Shown here: positions 1-8,153 of the stretch, piece after piece
Layout: every line of letters begins with the position of its first letter
Position numbering within the stretch: the stretch's first letter is position 1
Virus record (IMG/VR): IMGVR_UViG_3300049825_000434
Coordinates: 1-35,704 of that record
DNA: 35,704 nucleotides
Reading direction: 5' to 3' (one strand)
Origin: a virus
Translations under genes and position numbers: made by a program
The notes under the pieces: model-generated
What the model was told of the DNA's origin: nothing
Database searches by the model: none
The model's input: the letters and a program-made list of their open reading frames with translations, nothing else

Positions 1-516
1 GAAGAGCGTAGATGTAATTATTTGCCCCAGCAGTTCCAGAAGCTGTCACCCCTGTGATAGTAGGAAGGCCAGAGGTCCTTACTTGAAAAGCCCCAAGGTT
101 ATCTTTAAAAACTTTCATAGGCCTTGGGTAAGCGTCACTTGTTAAGTAAACGTGACCATTCCAGGGACTGTACGACACGTCACTGTTAGCATCGCCTAAG
201 CTAAATACATCGTTTCCTGATGGACCCTGAAGTGTGGCGTAGGCTGAGGGGTTTCTATAATATACTTTTTTAGCACTTTGAATTAGTAGCTTTGTGGAAT
301 TATCGTAGTTTATAAGGCTACCGATTCTTGAAACACCGGCAGGGATTTGTCCGTTTGTAAGATCGTCTATTTCAGATCCTGGGCGTGTGATCATTGAGCC
401 GTTGGATTGAATAACGAAGTTATCTAGAAATGCAGCCTTTTCTAAATTATTAGAAAACAAGTGGTCCGTGATCCCACCTACGAATCTGTTAATTTCTAGA
501 GGCTGAGTCCCTAACA
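1..516 (-). CDS. Tail nozzle / T7 gp12-like protein, N-terminal part only
   Basis: The open frame starts at an ATG at 516 and leaves the window at base 1, giving 172 codons of a longer protein. The N-terminus has the pattern INRFVGGITDH, then an aromatic/Ala stretch, then LDNFVIQSNGSMITRPGSEI. This is the same layout as the T7 tail tubular protein B N-terminus (a GGIS-type segment, then a DNG/RPG-type segment), whose family closes the tail of podoviruses. The rest is beta-rich with Tyr/Gly/Asn turns, as in a propeller-type nozzle. It begins 2 nt after the stop of the preceding gene, with a GTGGGG stretch just upstream. It could instead be a P22-like hub or stabilisation protein. The missing C-terminus prevents a firm call. 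Confidence 0.55.
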
Positions 517-518
517 TT

Positions 519-890
519 TTACCCCACTAAAGCTGTGAACGAAACAGTGTTGTCATTAGAGAACACCTCAAACTGCGTAGCTGTAAGAATAGTTACCTTA
601 GGAAACACGGCTGCGTTGTTCACCCTAAAGCTGAGTTGAGCTTTTGCTAAATCAAAGGCTGCAGGGACACTTACTGTTTGCTTGTACATCCCACCAACAT
701 CCGCGATCCACGAACCTTGCGGAACCACCACAACCCCAGACTCAATTGAACTGCCTGGAAGTTTGGCGGAGTTTGCCCCGTTATGCGTATGATCGTTTAA
801 TTGCTGGATGTCACTTTCAAGGGCTGGGAATACCGTAGGCCCTCTGTCGCCTGCATCTGGTTTTTTAAATCCATAGGAAAGTGTTTGCAC
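519..890 (-). CDS. Small virion-associated protein, function unknown
   Basis: A 123-aa protein starting with GTG at 890. The start is set by a strong SD (GGAGG) that overlaps the end of the upstream gene. Near the N-terminus it has GFKKPDAGDRGPTVFPALES followed by LNDHTHNGANSAKL. A Gly-Phe-x-Lys-Pro ... Asp-His-x-His-x-Gly pattern of this kind is common in small structural proteins next to phage tail genes (recalled, not searched). No signal peptide or membrane segment is visible. Its place between the lysis-type genes and the nozzle-like gene supports a role in the tail or its appendages. The exact function is unknown. Confidence 0.6.
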   Translation of the reverse strand: MQTLSYGFKKPDAGDRGPTVFPALESDIQQLNDHTHNGANSAKLPGSSIESGVVVVPQGSWIADVGGMYKQTVSVPAAFDLAKAQLSFRVNNAAVFPKVTILTATQFEVFSNDNTVSFTALVG

Positions 891-891
891 G

Positions 892-1173
892 CTACCTCCG
901 AATACCGACTAAAAGACCAAGGACAAAAGCTGTTGTTGTAAAGCTCGCAATACTTGCAGGGTCTTGCCACCACTCGTTTGAACACTCACGAGCCTTGCAC
1001 TCGTTAAAATATCTTTCAGTGGACTCAAGGTTTAATTTAACCTCGTCACGCTCTTTAATAATGTCAGCTATTTTTTTAGTCTCTAGTACGTTTAAGCATT
1101 TATTCTGAGAGTTTGCTGTCGATGACATCAGAATCAGACTTACCAGAATACTTTTCATCAATTTTTTTAGCAT
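892..1173 (-). CDS. Small secreted/membrane protein, spanin-like candidate
   Basis: A 93-aa protein with an N-terminal signal-type segment (SILVSLILMSSTANSQ), a charged middle predicted to be helical, and a C-terminal hydrophobic segment SIASFTTTAFVLGLLVGIRR that looks like a membrane anchor. A signal sequence plus a C-terminal transmembrane segment spaced by a charged helix is the general layout of envelope-spanning lysis proteins. However, the first Cys (NKC) is not in a lipobox, so it is not a standard o-spanin or u-spanin. The SD is AAAGG 8 nt before the ATG. Its 5' end overlaps the preceding gene by 74 nt in another frame, as Rz/Rz1 pairs often do. The role is inferred from layout and neighbours only. 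Confidence 0.45.
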   Translation of the reverse strand: MLKKLMKSILVSLILMSSTANSQNKCLNVLETKKIADIIKERDEVKLNLESTERYFNECKARECSNEWWQDPASIASFTTTAFVLGLLVGIRR

Positions 1174-1330
1174 TTCGTAACCTTTCGTTTTCTAACTCAA
1201 GATCTAAAATCTTAGCCTCTTGTTTGGAGGCCTGACTTTTTCTCATCGCGTAACCAAGACCAAAAGCAGCAATCGCTCCAGGCAGAAGCTCCAAAAGTTT
1301 TTGCACTAAGGAGCTTGTTTCTGGGCTCAC
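1100..1330 (-). CDS. Membrane-anchored coiled-coil protein, i-spanin-like candidate
   Basis: A 76-aa protein. Residues about 9-28 contain a hydrophobic segment (LLELLPGAIAAFGLGYAM), followed by a Lys/Glu-rich helix with coiled-coil spacing (EAKILDLELENERLRNAKKI). One N-terminal anchor plus a soluble coiled coil is the Rz-type inner spanin layout, but at this size it is short. The start is a GTG at 1330 whose bases overlap the stop of the upstream gene (GTGA), suggesting coupled translation. It overlaps the next gene by 74 nt. It sits in a run of four small membrane proteins after an endolysin-type hydrolase, which supports a lysis role. It could equally be a holin accessory. Confidence 0.45.
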   Translation of the reverse strand: MSPETSSLVQKLLELLPGAIAAFGLGYAMRKSQASKQEAKILDLELENERLRNAKKIDEKYSGKSDSDVIDSKLSE

Positions 1331-1632
1331 AACTTTGGTTCTTTAAGACGTTGTAGTATTTTATCCACTACAAGAGCTGATTTCTCTAGAATCTCAGCTA
1401 CTTTGTGGAATAAAGCTGCAATGTAGTAAAGAATAGATTCAGGCTTTGAGGTCTTAAGGACTCGCATACTCAGCTCTAAAACAACAGCTACTACAGCCAC
1501 CAAAGGGCCGAGCTCTTTGTTTAGAAAAGCTAAGACTTGATCTAAAATTGATGGCAGCACTACAGGTGGAATAACTTCTTGTCCGAACGCTGCAAAACCT
1601 AGAAACAATAATCCAAAAATAAATAACCTCAT
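1327..1632 (-). CDS. Two-segment membrane protein, holin candidate
   Basis: A 101-aa protein with an N-terminal hydrophobic segment (FIFGLLFLGFAAFGQ, possibly a signal peptide) and a second one at about 43-60 (GPLVAVVAVVLELSM), then an amphipathic Lys-rich tail. Size, two hydrophobic helices and a charged C-terminus fit small phage holins, but holins have no shared sequence motif, so this is a positional call. The SD AAGGAG lies 5 nt before the ATG and is formed by the last codons of the upstream gene. It is coupled to the next gene by a GTGA overlap. Confidence 0.45.
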   Translation of the reverse strand: MRLFIFGLLFLGFAAFGQEVIPPVVLPSILDQVLAFLNKELGPLVAVVAVVLELSMRVLKTSKPESILYYIAALFHKVAEILEKSALVVDKILQRLKEPKL

Positions 1633-1634
1633 AA

Positions 1635-1877
1635 CTACTCCTTAGTTAAAATTCTTAATTTTGAGTGAGCCTCATCTATATCTTTTTGCATTTTCGGTAA
1701 AATATCTATGGCCTTTTGAAGATGCTCGATCTTGGTCTCAAGCTTTACCATAGCGATAGTGTTTTTCTCTAAAGCCTCTGTGTTCTTTTTATGTCGATCA
1801 AAAAGCATAGATATAACTTCTTTGATAACTAAAAACCCTAAGGCACTAACAATGACTATTTGATTTGCTTCGTTCAT
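1635..1877 (-). CDS. Membrane-anchored coiled-coil protein in the lysis cluster
   Basis: An 80-aa protein with one N-terminal membrane segment (IVIVSALGFLVIKEVISMLF), then a long Lys/Glu/Leu-rich helix ending in LRILTKE. The layout is again that of an anchor with a long coiled coil, as in i-spanins or haemolysin-like holin partners. Its ATG overlaps the stop of the endolysin-type gene (ATGA), which ties the two together. Which of the four small membrane proteins is the holin and which are spanins cannot be decided by eye. Confidence 0.5.
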   Translation of the reverse strand: MNEANQIVIVSALGFLVIKEVISMLFDRHKKNTEALEKNTIAMVKLETKIEHLQKAIDILPKMQKDIDEAHSKLRILTKE

Positions 1878-2296
1878 ATAGTTTTCACCCAGTCTGGATA
1901 AAAAGGCATAATGATAGTCTGAAGATCTTTCCTATGATCGAACACTCGGATACGGGTACAAGCACCTTGTCTTTTAGCAATCTCTACAGTCACGGTTGTA
2001 GAGTCTCCTCCGCCTGCTTCGATAACCTGAAAATTATTAAGCATAAACGCCACGTGAGAAATTTCTTTTAAGCTTTTGCCATAGAAACAAAGAGCCCCAA
2101 ACCCCTTTTCCCCAGGCGTGCAGCGAGATTTAAAATGGTCATATAGAGCCTGGGCATTCTGTACGCCTAAGGGGTCCATACCTAAAGTCTTTAAAATATT
2201 CTCTGTTAGCCCAGAACAATCCATGCCTAGCATAGGGTTTTTACCTCCCCATAAATACGGCGTGTTTAGGTAGGAAAGAATAATTTGCTTAGTCAT
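1874..2296 (-). CDS. NlpC/P60-type peptidase, probable endolysin
   Basis: A 140-aa single-domain cysteine peptidase of the NlpC/P60 family, which cleaves peptide stems of peptidoglycan. The family pattern is clear: TPYLWGGKNP, then GMDCSGL with the catalytic Cys at 27, ISHVAFML with the His at 81, and VIEAGGGD as the likely third site. It has no signal peptide, so it would need a holin or act inside the tail. It overlaps the upstream gene's stop by one base (TAATG) and the downstream membrane gene by four. Followed by four small membrane proteins, it reads as a lysis enzyme. A tail-associated hydrolase that helps DNA entry is the alternative. Confidence 0.75.
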   Translation of the reverse strand: MTKQIILSYLNTPYLWGGKNPMLGMDCSGLTENILKTLGMDPLGVQNAQALYDHFKSRCTPGEKGFGALCFYGKSLKEISHVAFMLNNFQVIEAGGGDSTTVTVEIAKRQGACTRIRVFDHRKDLQTIIMPFYPDWVKTI

Positions 2297-4104
2297 TACT
2301 TAACCCCGACACAAAGAACATCAAACGCGAATGCTTGAGCTGCGGCACCTGCATTTGTATAAGTTTTTACGATTGTGTCTGAAGCTGTTGTTGTAGCTCC
2401 GATATATGCGGCAATCGCGAAACTCCCTATTGTAGGAAAACAAGTAGGTGCGGATGACCAGGCCCCAGCGTTAAAGCTGCAAGTAAAAGTTGATGTCGAA
2501 GTGATAGGACAGTTCCCGTTGATGAAGTCCGAAGTTTCCCCTGACACAACACCTGTATCACTGACAGAAGCTTTTTCAATTTTTAAAGAACCAAGAGTAG
2601 AAGAAAAAACACTTCCCACTAACTTTGGAGCATTTGCCGTAGGAGACTTCCAGCCCGATATTGGTACTGTAAATTCTAGATTAACAATACTTGAGGCGGC
2701 TATATCTGCTCCAGCAAGAGAGTAAACCGTATTCAAATAATCCATTTTAACAGTGTTGGACCCAGCGTACCCCACAGAAAACGCGCTTTGCGAGCTTCCT
2801 GTAAGAATAAATATACCCTGACCTAAAGAAGCTTGATTTGTTGTCCCTGTTAATTTTGAGGTGTCGATTGTCTGAGAACCTTCTAATGTGAAAGTAACGC
2901 TAGTGGACCCTGTTCCGGAAGATCCGTCTTTGGTGAAGCTGATCGCATAATTTGCTGAGTCGCCCACACGGCGGTATTTACAAGAACTTGTACCTGACCC
3001 CGTACCGAGACCGCTCACTGTAGTTGTGCAAGACTGCCAGTCTGTAATGGCTGGGTCACTTGATGAAGTAACAGCTACACTTGAAGTAGATGGGTAAAAA
3101 TAAACTTCAAAAGTTAAGTCTGCAGCCTCCGCATAAATCTCAGAAGAAACAGCCCCAGTTGTAGAAGTGGATTGAATATTAATGTCTAAATTAGTCTGAG
3201 AGGACACATACGCTAAAGTTCCAGCGAGCACTGGAGAAGTTGCTGCTGTATTTGTGCTTGTGGCCCCCACCCCTTGAGAAGCTGAAAAATTAATCCCGTC
3301 TGAAAATCTAAATAAGGGCCAGTTACCAGTGTCTGTATTATCTTTTCTAAAGTTCCCCAAAGCTTTTATAGAAAGTGCCCCCACACCTACGTAAGGAACC
3401 CTAAAGCCTGGTTTTTTAGTTGGTAACGCCTGTAAAACACCCGTAACTGTAGGTGTTGTGCAGTCCGTATCCGCAGCATAGTCTGCAAAGCTTCCGTTAT
3501 TGGCTTGCCAACGACAGCTTGCAGCCCCTGAGTAAGTCAATGTTCCTAAGAATTTTGCTTGAGCTACTTGTGTAACCTTAACTTCGTCTAAGTAACAATC
3601 ATCAATAGATATTGAAGGCTCGTTAGCCGCCACTGAAATAATTCTAGGGCGTATGCTGCCACTTGTTGGAAAAGGTGCGGTCACAATATTTACTGCGGGT
3701 GTAGAGCTTGAGCTAAGGACCACTTCGTTTAGAACACTTGTACCGTCATAAATCTGAAGCTTATGTGTAGCTACACCACTTGGTACTCTGATCAAGCAAG
3801 AAAGCTCAGCGTTTCTACCTTTTAGTCCGTTAGGAATCGTTAGGGCTGGTCCAGTTAATGTTTGAGCCGCAGCACTCGAATCCCAGGTAGCACTGACTTT
3901 ACCATTTAAAAGCTCAGATCCGCTTGTAACAGTTGAGAATGTCCCACCACTTGCGGTCCACCCTACTTTTCCATTCTCAAAGCCTGAGTTTGAAAGTTTA
4001 TTTTTTGCTGAGATGTCTGCACGATCAACGTCGGAGATTGCTGAAAAAGACGTGGATGCTGCAAGAATAGCAAAAATGTAGATACCAATAATTAACTTAA
4101 GCAT
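2296..4104 (-). CDS. Large secreted virion-type protein with Sec signal peptide
   Basis: About 602 aa. I place the start at the ATG at 4104, because GGGGAG lies just upstream and the protein then begins with a clean signal peptide, MLKLIIGIYIFAILAASTSF, cleaved around SA-ISD. The longer open frame would run into the upstream gene. The mature N-terminus NKLSNSGFENGKVGWTASGG resembles the start of carbohydrate-binding jelly-roll domains. The rest is Ser/Thr/Gly-rich and beta-like, as in tail fibres or adhesins. The C-terminal part has several Cys (NGNCPI, FTCSF, APTCFP, VLCVGVK) that could form disulfides after export. No catalytic motif was seen. An adhesin-like or particle-decorating role is inferred. 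Confidence 0.65.
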   Translation of the reverse strand: MLKLIIGIYIFAILAASTSFSAISDVDRADISAKNKLSNSGFENGKVGWTASGGTFSTVTSGSELLNGKVSATWDSSAAAQTLTGPALTIPNGLKGRNAELSCLIRVPSGVATHKLQIYDGTSVLNEVVLSSSSTPAVNIVTAPFPTSGSIRPRIISVAANEPSISIDDCYLDEVKVTQVAQAKFLGTLTYSGAASCRWQANNGSFADYAADTDCTTPTVTGVLQALPTKKPGFRVPYVGVGALSIKALGNFRKDNTDTGNWPLFRFSDGINFSASQGVGATSTNTAATSPVLAGTLAYVSSQTNLDINIQSTSTTGAVSSEIYAEAADLTFEVYFYPSTSSVAVTSSSDPAITDWQSCTTTVSGLGTGSGTSSCKYRRVGDSANYAISFTKDGSSGTGSTSVTFTLEGSQTIDTSKLTGTTNQASLGQGIFILTGSSQSAFSVGYAGSNTVKMDYLNTVYSLAGADIAASSIVNLEFTVPISGWKSPTANAPKLVGSVFSSTLGSLKIEKASVSDTGVVSGETSDFINGNCPITSTSTFTCSFNAGAWSSAPTCFPTIGSFAIAAYIGATTTASDTIVKTYTNAGAAAQAFAFDVLCVGVK

Positions 4105-4114
4105 AAACTCCCCT

Positions 4115-5023
4115 TTAACTAAATGAAATTTCTGTCGCATAAACCAAAGCTCGTAAGTCTTCAACCGCAGTATCAGTACCACGACCTAGTTCAACCTTTA
4201 ATAAATCCCCTGCAGCCACGGCCACAGAGTTAATTGTTCCTGTAGAACTACTTAAATCCAAAACCACGTTTTGTGGAATGTCTACGGTTCCAGCACTTAA
4301 AGTAACTGCTGTGTTAGTAGATGTTCTTTGGTTCGTAGTAGAAGTAATCGCGTCCACTCCTGGCTTAATTAAAGTAGCCACTGTTTGAAGTAGGGCTGTG
4401 TTAGCATTTTCTGGAGAGTAAAAAGGAAGCTTTAAAGCTATAGGACTTCCAGCTACATAGCTTGCTGGAACTTTTACTAAAGCATAAAGTTTCTGAAGAG
4501 CCCCTTGGGCATATTTGTAGACTTGCTGTTGGTACTCAATTTCTGGAATTGGGGATATGGCGTCTTCAACCCACTTTAAACTCCCACCGCCACCGCCACC
4601 GCCTAGTGGAACCCAAGCTGAACCTGTGTCCACAAGAACTGTTGAACGATCAGTGATGTAAGCTATCCTCCCAGCGTTTCCGACAGCAGGCTTTCCAGAG
4701 AAGGTGTAATTCTCAGCTCTAAAGCTAAGTTGGTTTAGTGCTGTGGAAAGAGTGCCCTCAGATGTCGCATCGGCCCCAGCTAGGAATTGAAGAACCCCTA
4801 CGGCACCTCTATGAAGTCTGATATTATCGTTAGCAGTTCCTGAGTTACCGATTACTGCTTTAGAATCATTTCTTAAAAGTGCTCTGATCAAAGAACCATC
4901 AGCAACTTTTACTCGTCCTTCAGCAGTGTTCCACCAAGCAGCCCCGACAATTCCTGACCACGCAGGATCACTGGAAAGATTTTCTAATTGTGCTCGCTCG
5001 AGCTGTCCATATATTCCAGGCAT
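4115..5023 (-). CDS. Tail-fibre-like virion protein
   Basis: A 302-aa protein with no signal peptide. The middle contains GNAGRIAYITDRSTVLVDTG, then AWVPL and a run of eight glycines, followed by a Lys/Tyr/Gln helix region and a Thr/Ala/Val-rich C-terminal beta domain ending in ATEISFS. The GR-x-A ... VDTG-x-AWV segment is also present in the next upstream gene, so the two share a fibre module. The SD GGAG lies 7 nt before the ATG and is built from the end of the upstream gene. The glycine run probably acts as a flexible linker between the shared N-terminal module and a variable tip. Confidence 0.65.
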   Translation of the reverse strand: MPGIYGQLERAQLENLSSDPAWSGIVGAAWWNTAEGRVKVADGSLIRALLRNDSKAVIGNSGTANDNIRLHRGAVGVLQFLAGADATSEGTLSTALNQLSFRAENYTFSGKPAVGNAGRIAYITDRSTVLVDTGSAWVPLGGGGGGGSLKWVEDAISPIPEIEYQQQVYKYAQGALQKLYALVKVPASYVAGSPIALKLPFYSPENANTALLQTVATLIKPGVDAITSTTNQRTSTNTAVTLSAGTVDIPQNVVLDLSSSTGTINSVAVAAGDLLKVELGRGTDTAVEDLRALVYATEISFS

Positions 5024-5027
5024 ATTT

Positions 5028-7148
5028 CTACTCCATCCCTATTAATCTGAACGACCCAGCAGGCAGTGCAGGACTCACGGTCACTCGAACCTGTGTTGCA
5101 CTAATAGCTTTGATCGAACAATAGATTCTGTCAAAATCATTTGCGTTATTATGAAGTGCCCAGATCGCGTTTCTTGCGTCTTGAATGCTAGCACTTACTG
5201 TGAAATCTTGTGTTGTCTGAACCCCGTCCCAAGTCGTGTCTGAAACAAACTTAGAAATCCCAGCCACAACCCAAGCAGCCCCTGTGTCTACGTATATTTT
5301 ATTATTATCCATAGCGAAAGCTAGGCGGCCTATATTCTGAGCACTTGAGCTAGGAAGTGAGCCGGATGTGTAATTCTCAAGCCTTAGGCCTTTAAACTCA
5401 CCCTTTGTGTAAACGTCTCTAAAGTAGTTACCAGATCCGCCAAGATCTGTCCCACTCCATGAACCAGAGTAACTGGCGTTCGTAAAAGGTCTGAAATGAT
5501 CTTTTGTAAGAACGCTTCCTTTAGCTGCGTTTGAAGTACTTTCTAAAGTTAAATTTTCACTGGCAGCCGTGCCGCCAATAATACTTTGACCGCCAACTCT
5601 CCCAGCAAGCATCACAAATTGTGTGTGTCCTGCATCTGAAGTGGTTAATCCTGAAAGTGTGTTGTGCGTGATTTCTGTGTCTGGATTAGAAGCCACCCAC
5701 TTAGTGCCATCATAAAACAAGGCCATTCCAGCAGCGACGCCTACGTTGATGTCTCTTAGAGATTGAAGCGTGCTTCGTGTGACTACTGTAGTGCCATCAG
5801 AGATATTTCCAGCTAAGTATAAATCTTTAAATTTTAGAGCTGACGAGCCTAAGTCAAAAGCATTATTTGAAGTAGGATTTACTGAACTTGAAAACTCTAG
5901 AACACCCGATCCATTTGGAGAAAGCGTAATATTTCCATTTAAGTTCTGTGAAGAAATGACATTCGCATCAAGGCGAAGATTGTCTACATTAAGCTGCCCT
6001 GTGACTGTTATAATCCCTGTGGTCGTAATCCCAAGAGTTGTCATAGCATGCTGAACGTCTACAATGCCCGTTCCGTTAGCAGACAAAACAAGATTTCCGT
6101 TTAAGTTTGTAACAGAAATCGTATTTCCTGAGAAAGATAAATTCCCAATAGCAAAACTTGTAGCTGTAAGTGCTCCGCAGGAAATTGATCCTGTGGTTAT
6201 TAAATTATTTGATCCAAAGTTTATAGCGGCACTTAAAGAAGTAATTGATCCATTTGCAAACGTAATATCCGCAAGCTTTGAACCAACTCCAGCAAATAAT
6301 GTTCCCGTAGTAGTTAGGTTTTCATTCCCGAAGCTAATAGCTCCGCTTGAGTCCGTGATACTACCACTGCCAAGTGCTAAAGTGCCAGCCCCTACAGTCC
6401 CAGAGAACACACCGTTCACAGCATTAAAATTACCTGTGGTAGTTAGGTTTTCATTCCCGAAGCTAATAGCTCCGCTTGAGTCTGTAATTGAACCAGAAGC
6501 CAAAGCCAGTGTTCCAGCGTTAGCAATTCCTGAAATCCATAAGTCTTTGAATTTTATGGCTGAGGTACCAACGTCATACGTTCCTGTAAGTGTAGCTCTA
6601 AAGTTATCATCAACCTGAACAAACCCTGTATGTGCCCCTACGCCATCACCTGAGTTAGCTCTTAAGGTAAGATTCTGTCCTGAAAGATTACCGCCATGAA
6701 CTGTTTGCCCTGCAAAAATTGCAGTAACTACGTTACCTGAAACATCAAGATCAGATTTACCTTTTTGGTAAACATATAAGTCTTGCGTAACGTCTTGAAA
6801 AGCCGCAAGGATGGAATCCGTGCTCCAGTCAAAATCAAATACTTTATGCCAACTTGCTGAAACTTCGCCCTCACGCTGCTCCCAGCGATAACCAGCCTGC
6901 TTACCGTCCCCATCGTCTTGCACGACTCGGTAGTCATTTAAGGTGTTTCCTACAAGTGGGAGGGATGCTGGGTCTGCAACGGTAGCCTTGGCATTAGGGT
7001 ATAAAACTTTAACGATCCAGTTAAACGCAGAGTTGATATCACTTACACCTGGAAGTGCTGGGTTGGCATAGGCAAAGTCCGATAAAGTATGTTTCAGCGG
7101 ATGCTGTGCCAGGGTCCAAATTTCAAATCTATGTTTATCAAAAATCAT
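5028..7148 (-). CDS. Long repeat-containing tail fibre protein
   Basis: A 706-aa fibre-type protein. The N-terminal 150 residues look globular (FNWIVKVLYPNAKA, WSTDSILAAFQDVTQDLYVY) and may attach it to the particle. The middle is built of Gly/Ser/Thr/Asn-rich beta repeats. SGSITDSSGAISFGNENLTT occurs twice, with a weaker third copy, and DVGTSAIKFKDLWISG / DLGSSALKFKDLYLAG bracket the repeat block. The C-terminal third carries RLAFAMDNNKIYVDTGAAWV, shared with the 4115-5023 product. At DNA level 6310-6353 and 6439-6482 are identical 44-bp copies. Receptor binding is the expected role. There is no pectate-lyase or endosialidase signature. Confidence 0.7.
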   Translation of the reverse strand: MIFDKHRFEIWTLAQHPLKHTLSDFAYANPALPGVSDINSAFNWIVKVLYPNAKATVADPASLPLVGNTLNDYRVVQDDGDGKQAGYRWEQREGEVSASWHKVFDFDWSTDSILAAFQDVTQDLYVYQKGKSDLDVSGNVVTAIFAGQTVHGGNLSGQNLTLRANSGDGVGAHTGFVQVDDNFRATLTGTYDVGTSAIKFKDLWISGIANAGTLALASGSITDSSGAISFGNENLTTTGNFNAVNGVFSGTVGAGTLALGSGSITDSSGAISFGNENLTTTGTLFAGVGSKLADITFANGSITSLSAAINFGSNNLITTGSISCGALTATSFAIGNLSFSGNTISVTNLNGNLVLSANGTGIVDVQHAMTTLGITTTGIITVTGQLNVDNLRLDANVISSQNLNGNITLSPNGSGVLEFSSSVNPTSNNAFDLGSSALKFKDLYLAGNISDGTTVVTRSTLQSLRDINVGVAAGMALFYDGTKWVASNPDTEITHNTLSGLTTSDAGHTQFVMLAGRVGGQSIIGGTAASENLTLESTSNAAKGSVLTKDHFRPFTNASYSGSWSGTDLGGSGNYFRDVYTKGEFKGLRLENYTSGSLPSSSAQNIGRLAFAMDNNKIYVDTGAAWVVAGISKFVSDTTWDGVQTTQDFTVSASIQDARNAIWALHNNANDFDRIYCSIKAISATQVRVTVSPALPAGSFRLIGME

Positions 7149-7149
7149 G

Positions 7150-7662
7150 TTAGTACCCTACCGTAAATGATGAGTCTGGAACAAAAGAAGCGTCCCAAGT
7201 GGCTTCGCCTTCTTTTTTTCCACGAAAAATTGTAGATGTAGCATTCTGGTAAACGTATTCAGTAACCTTACACGGTGTACCCGTTTCAGCAAACACCGCC
7301 GCAGAGTAAATTCTAAAAGGTCTGCCTTCGGAATCTAATTCTTGATATTGCTTCGTAAGCTCGTAATCATTTGTTTTTATAAGTGCTGTCTTTGATCCTG
7401 AAGGCGTAGGAAGAACAAATAAAGAATCTGGAACAAAGCTTGTGTCCCACGTTGTGTAGCCTTCTTTTTTAGCTCTAACTATTGTTGTCGTGTCGCTTTG
7501 ATATAGGATTTCTGTAACAAGGCATGGATCCCCAGTCTTTGCATAAACTGGGGCTGTATAAATCTTAGAAGACCTTCCAAACGCATCAAGAAGTTGGTAC
7601 TGTTTTACGTACTCAAACTCGCTTGATTTTAAAAGGTCTGTCTTTGATCTCTCTAAACTCAT
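7150..7662 (-). CDS. Virion protein of two tandem about 80-residue domains
   Basis: A 170-aa protein made of two clear copies of one domain. Copy 1 (residues about 7-84) runs from KTDLLKSSEFEYVKQYQLLD to WDTSFVPDSLFVL. Copy 2 (about 91-168) runs from KTALIKTNDYELTKQYQELD to WDASFVPDSSFTV. Each has a central block like RxxxIYxAxVxAxTGxPCxVTE and then KKEGxxTWD. The same domain occurs once in the 11095-11400 product. Predicted all-beta with one conserved Cys per copy. The location among tail-appendage genes suggests a structural or decorating role. I do not recognise a named family. It overlaps the upstream hydrolase gene by an ATGA. Confidence 0.65.
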   Translation of the reverse strand: MSLERSKTDLLKSSEFEYVKQYQLLDAFGRSSKIYTAPVYAKTGDPCLVTEILYQSDTTTIVRAKKEGYTTWDTSFVPDSLFVLPTPSGSKTALIKTNDYELTKQYQELDSEGRPFRIYSAAVFAETGTPCKVTEYVYQNATSTIFRGKKEGEATWDASFVPDSSFTVGY

Positions 7663-8153
7663 CCTAAAAGCCTCAAATTTTTCATAGAGTCATACGCTGT
7701 CACAAGGTCAATTAAGCTCGTGTCGTCGTTAAAATTAACTTGCCTAAATATTCCTACAAAGACGGCGTACATTTCTGAACAATGAAGAACCCCATTTTTC
7801 ATATGGAATTTTAGCCCTATCTTTAATACTTTTCTAACAAAGCTCTGCACAGCCATATAAGCAAGCTGTCCTACAGAGTAAGGAATATCCACCATACACG
7901 CGATAAAAACTTTTGCTTCACCTTCTGTAATTTGAGCAATTAAGATTCTATCTTTTTGTTCATATATTTTTTCCCAGTCAGACTTTAAAATATGCCTCGA
8001 AACAGGGGCTACTGATTCTAGAATTAATGGTTTTTCAAACTCAAACTCTAAAGACACATGAGAAAAAGGTGTGCCCTGAGCCCACATGATAGCCTTAGCA
8101 CCTACTAGGTTATGGCCTCGTTTTGTAGAGCAAACAGCGTACACATTAATCAC
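7659..8153 (-). CDS. Permuted papain-like (YiiX/LRAT-type) hydrolase
   Basis: A 164-aa protein with the residue order of circularly permuted NlpC/P60 enzymes: His first in TPFSHVSLEFEF (His32), an acidic partner in LILESVAP (Glu46), and the nucleophile Cys late in LHCSEMYA (Cys125). In that family the Cys-Ser-Glu motif at a helix start is typical. Substrates are cell-wall peptides or lipids. It has no signal peptide. The start is a GTG at 8153 overlapping the preceding stop (GTGA), with GGGAG upstream. It sits in the virion gene run far from the endolysin, so a virion-borne hydrolase that acts at entry is more likely than lysis. The exact chemistry is unproven. Confidence 0.6.
   Translation of the reverse strand: MINVYAVCSTKRGHNLVGAKAIMWAQGTPFSHVSLEFEFEKPLILESVAPVSRHILKSDWEKIYEQKDRILIAQITEGEAKVFIACMVDIPYSVGQLAYMAVQSFVRKVLKIGLKFHMKNGVLHCSEMYAVFVGIFRQVNFNDDTSLIDLVTAYDSMKNLRLLG

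Noticed and set aside
2375-2725. 116-codon plus-strand frame opposite the 602-aa secreted protein
   Set aside because: There is no SD, and the opposite strand has a long protein with signal peptide and conserved-looking blocks. The Pro/Val/Ala-rich reading is typical of antisense to Ser/Thr/Gly-rich coding.
6064-6618. 184-codon plus-strand frame inside the long tail fibre gene
   Set aside because: It is antisense to a repeat-rich fibre gene, has no ribosome site, and its internal repeats are only the complement of the fibre repeats. The fibre reading has clear module structure.
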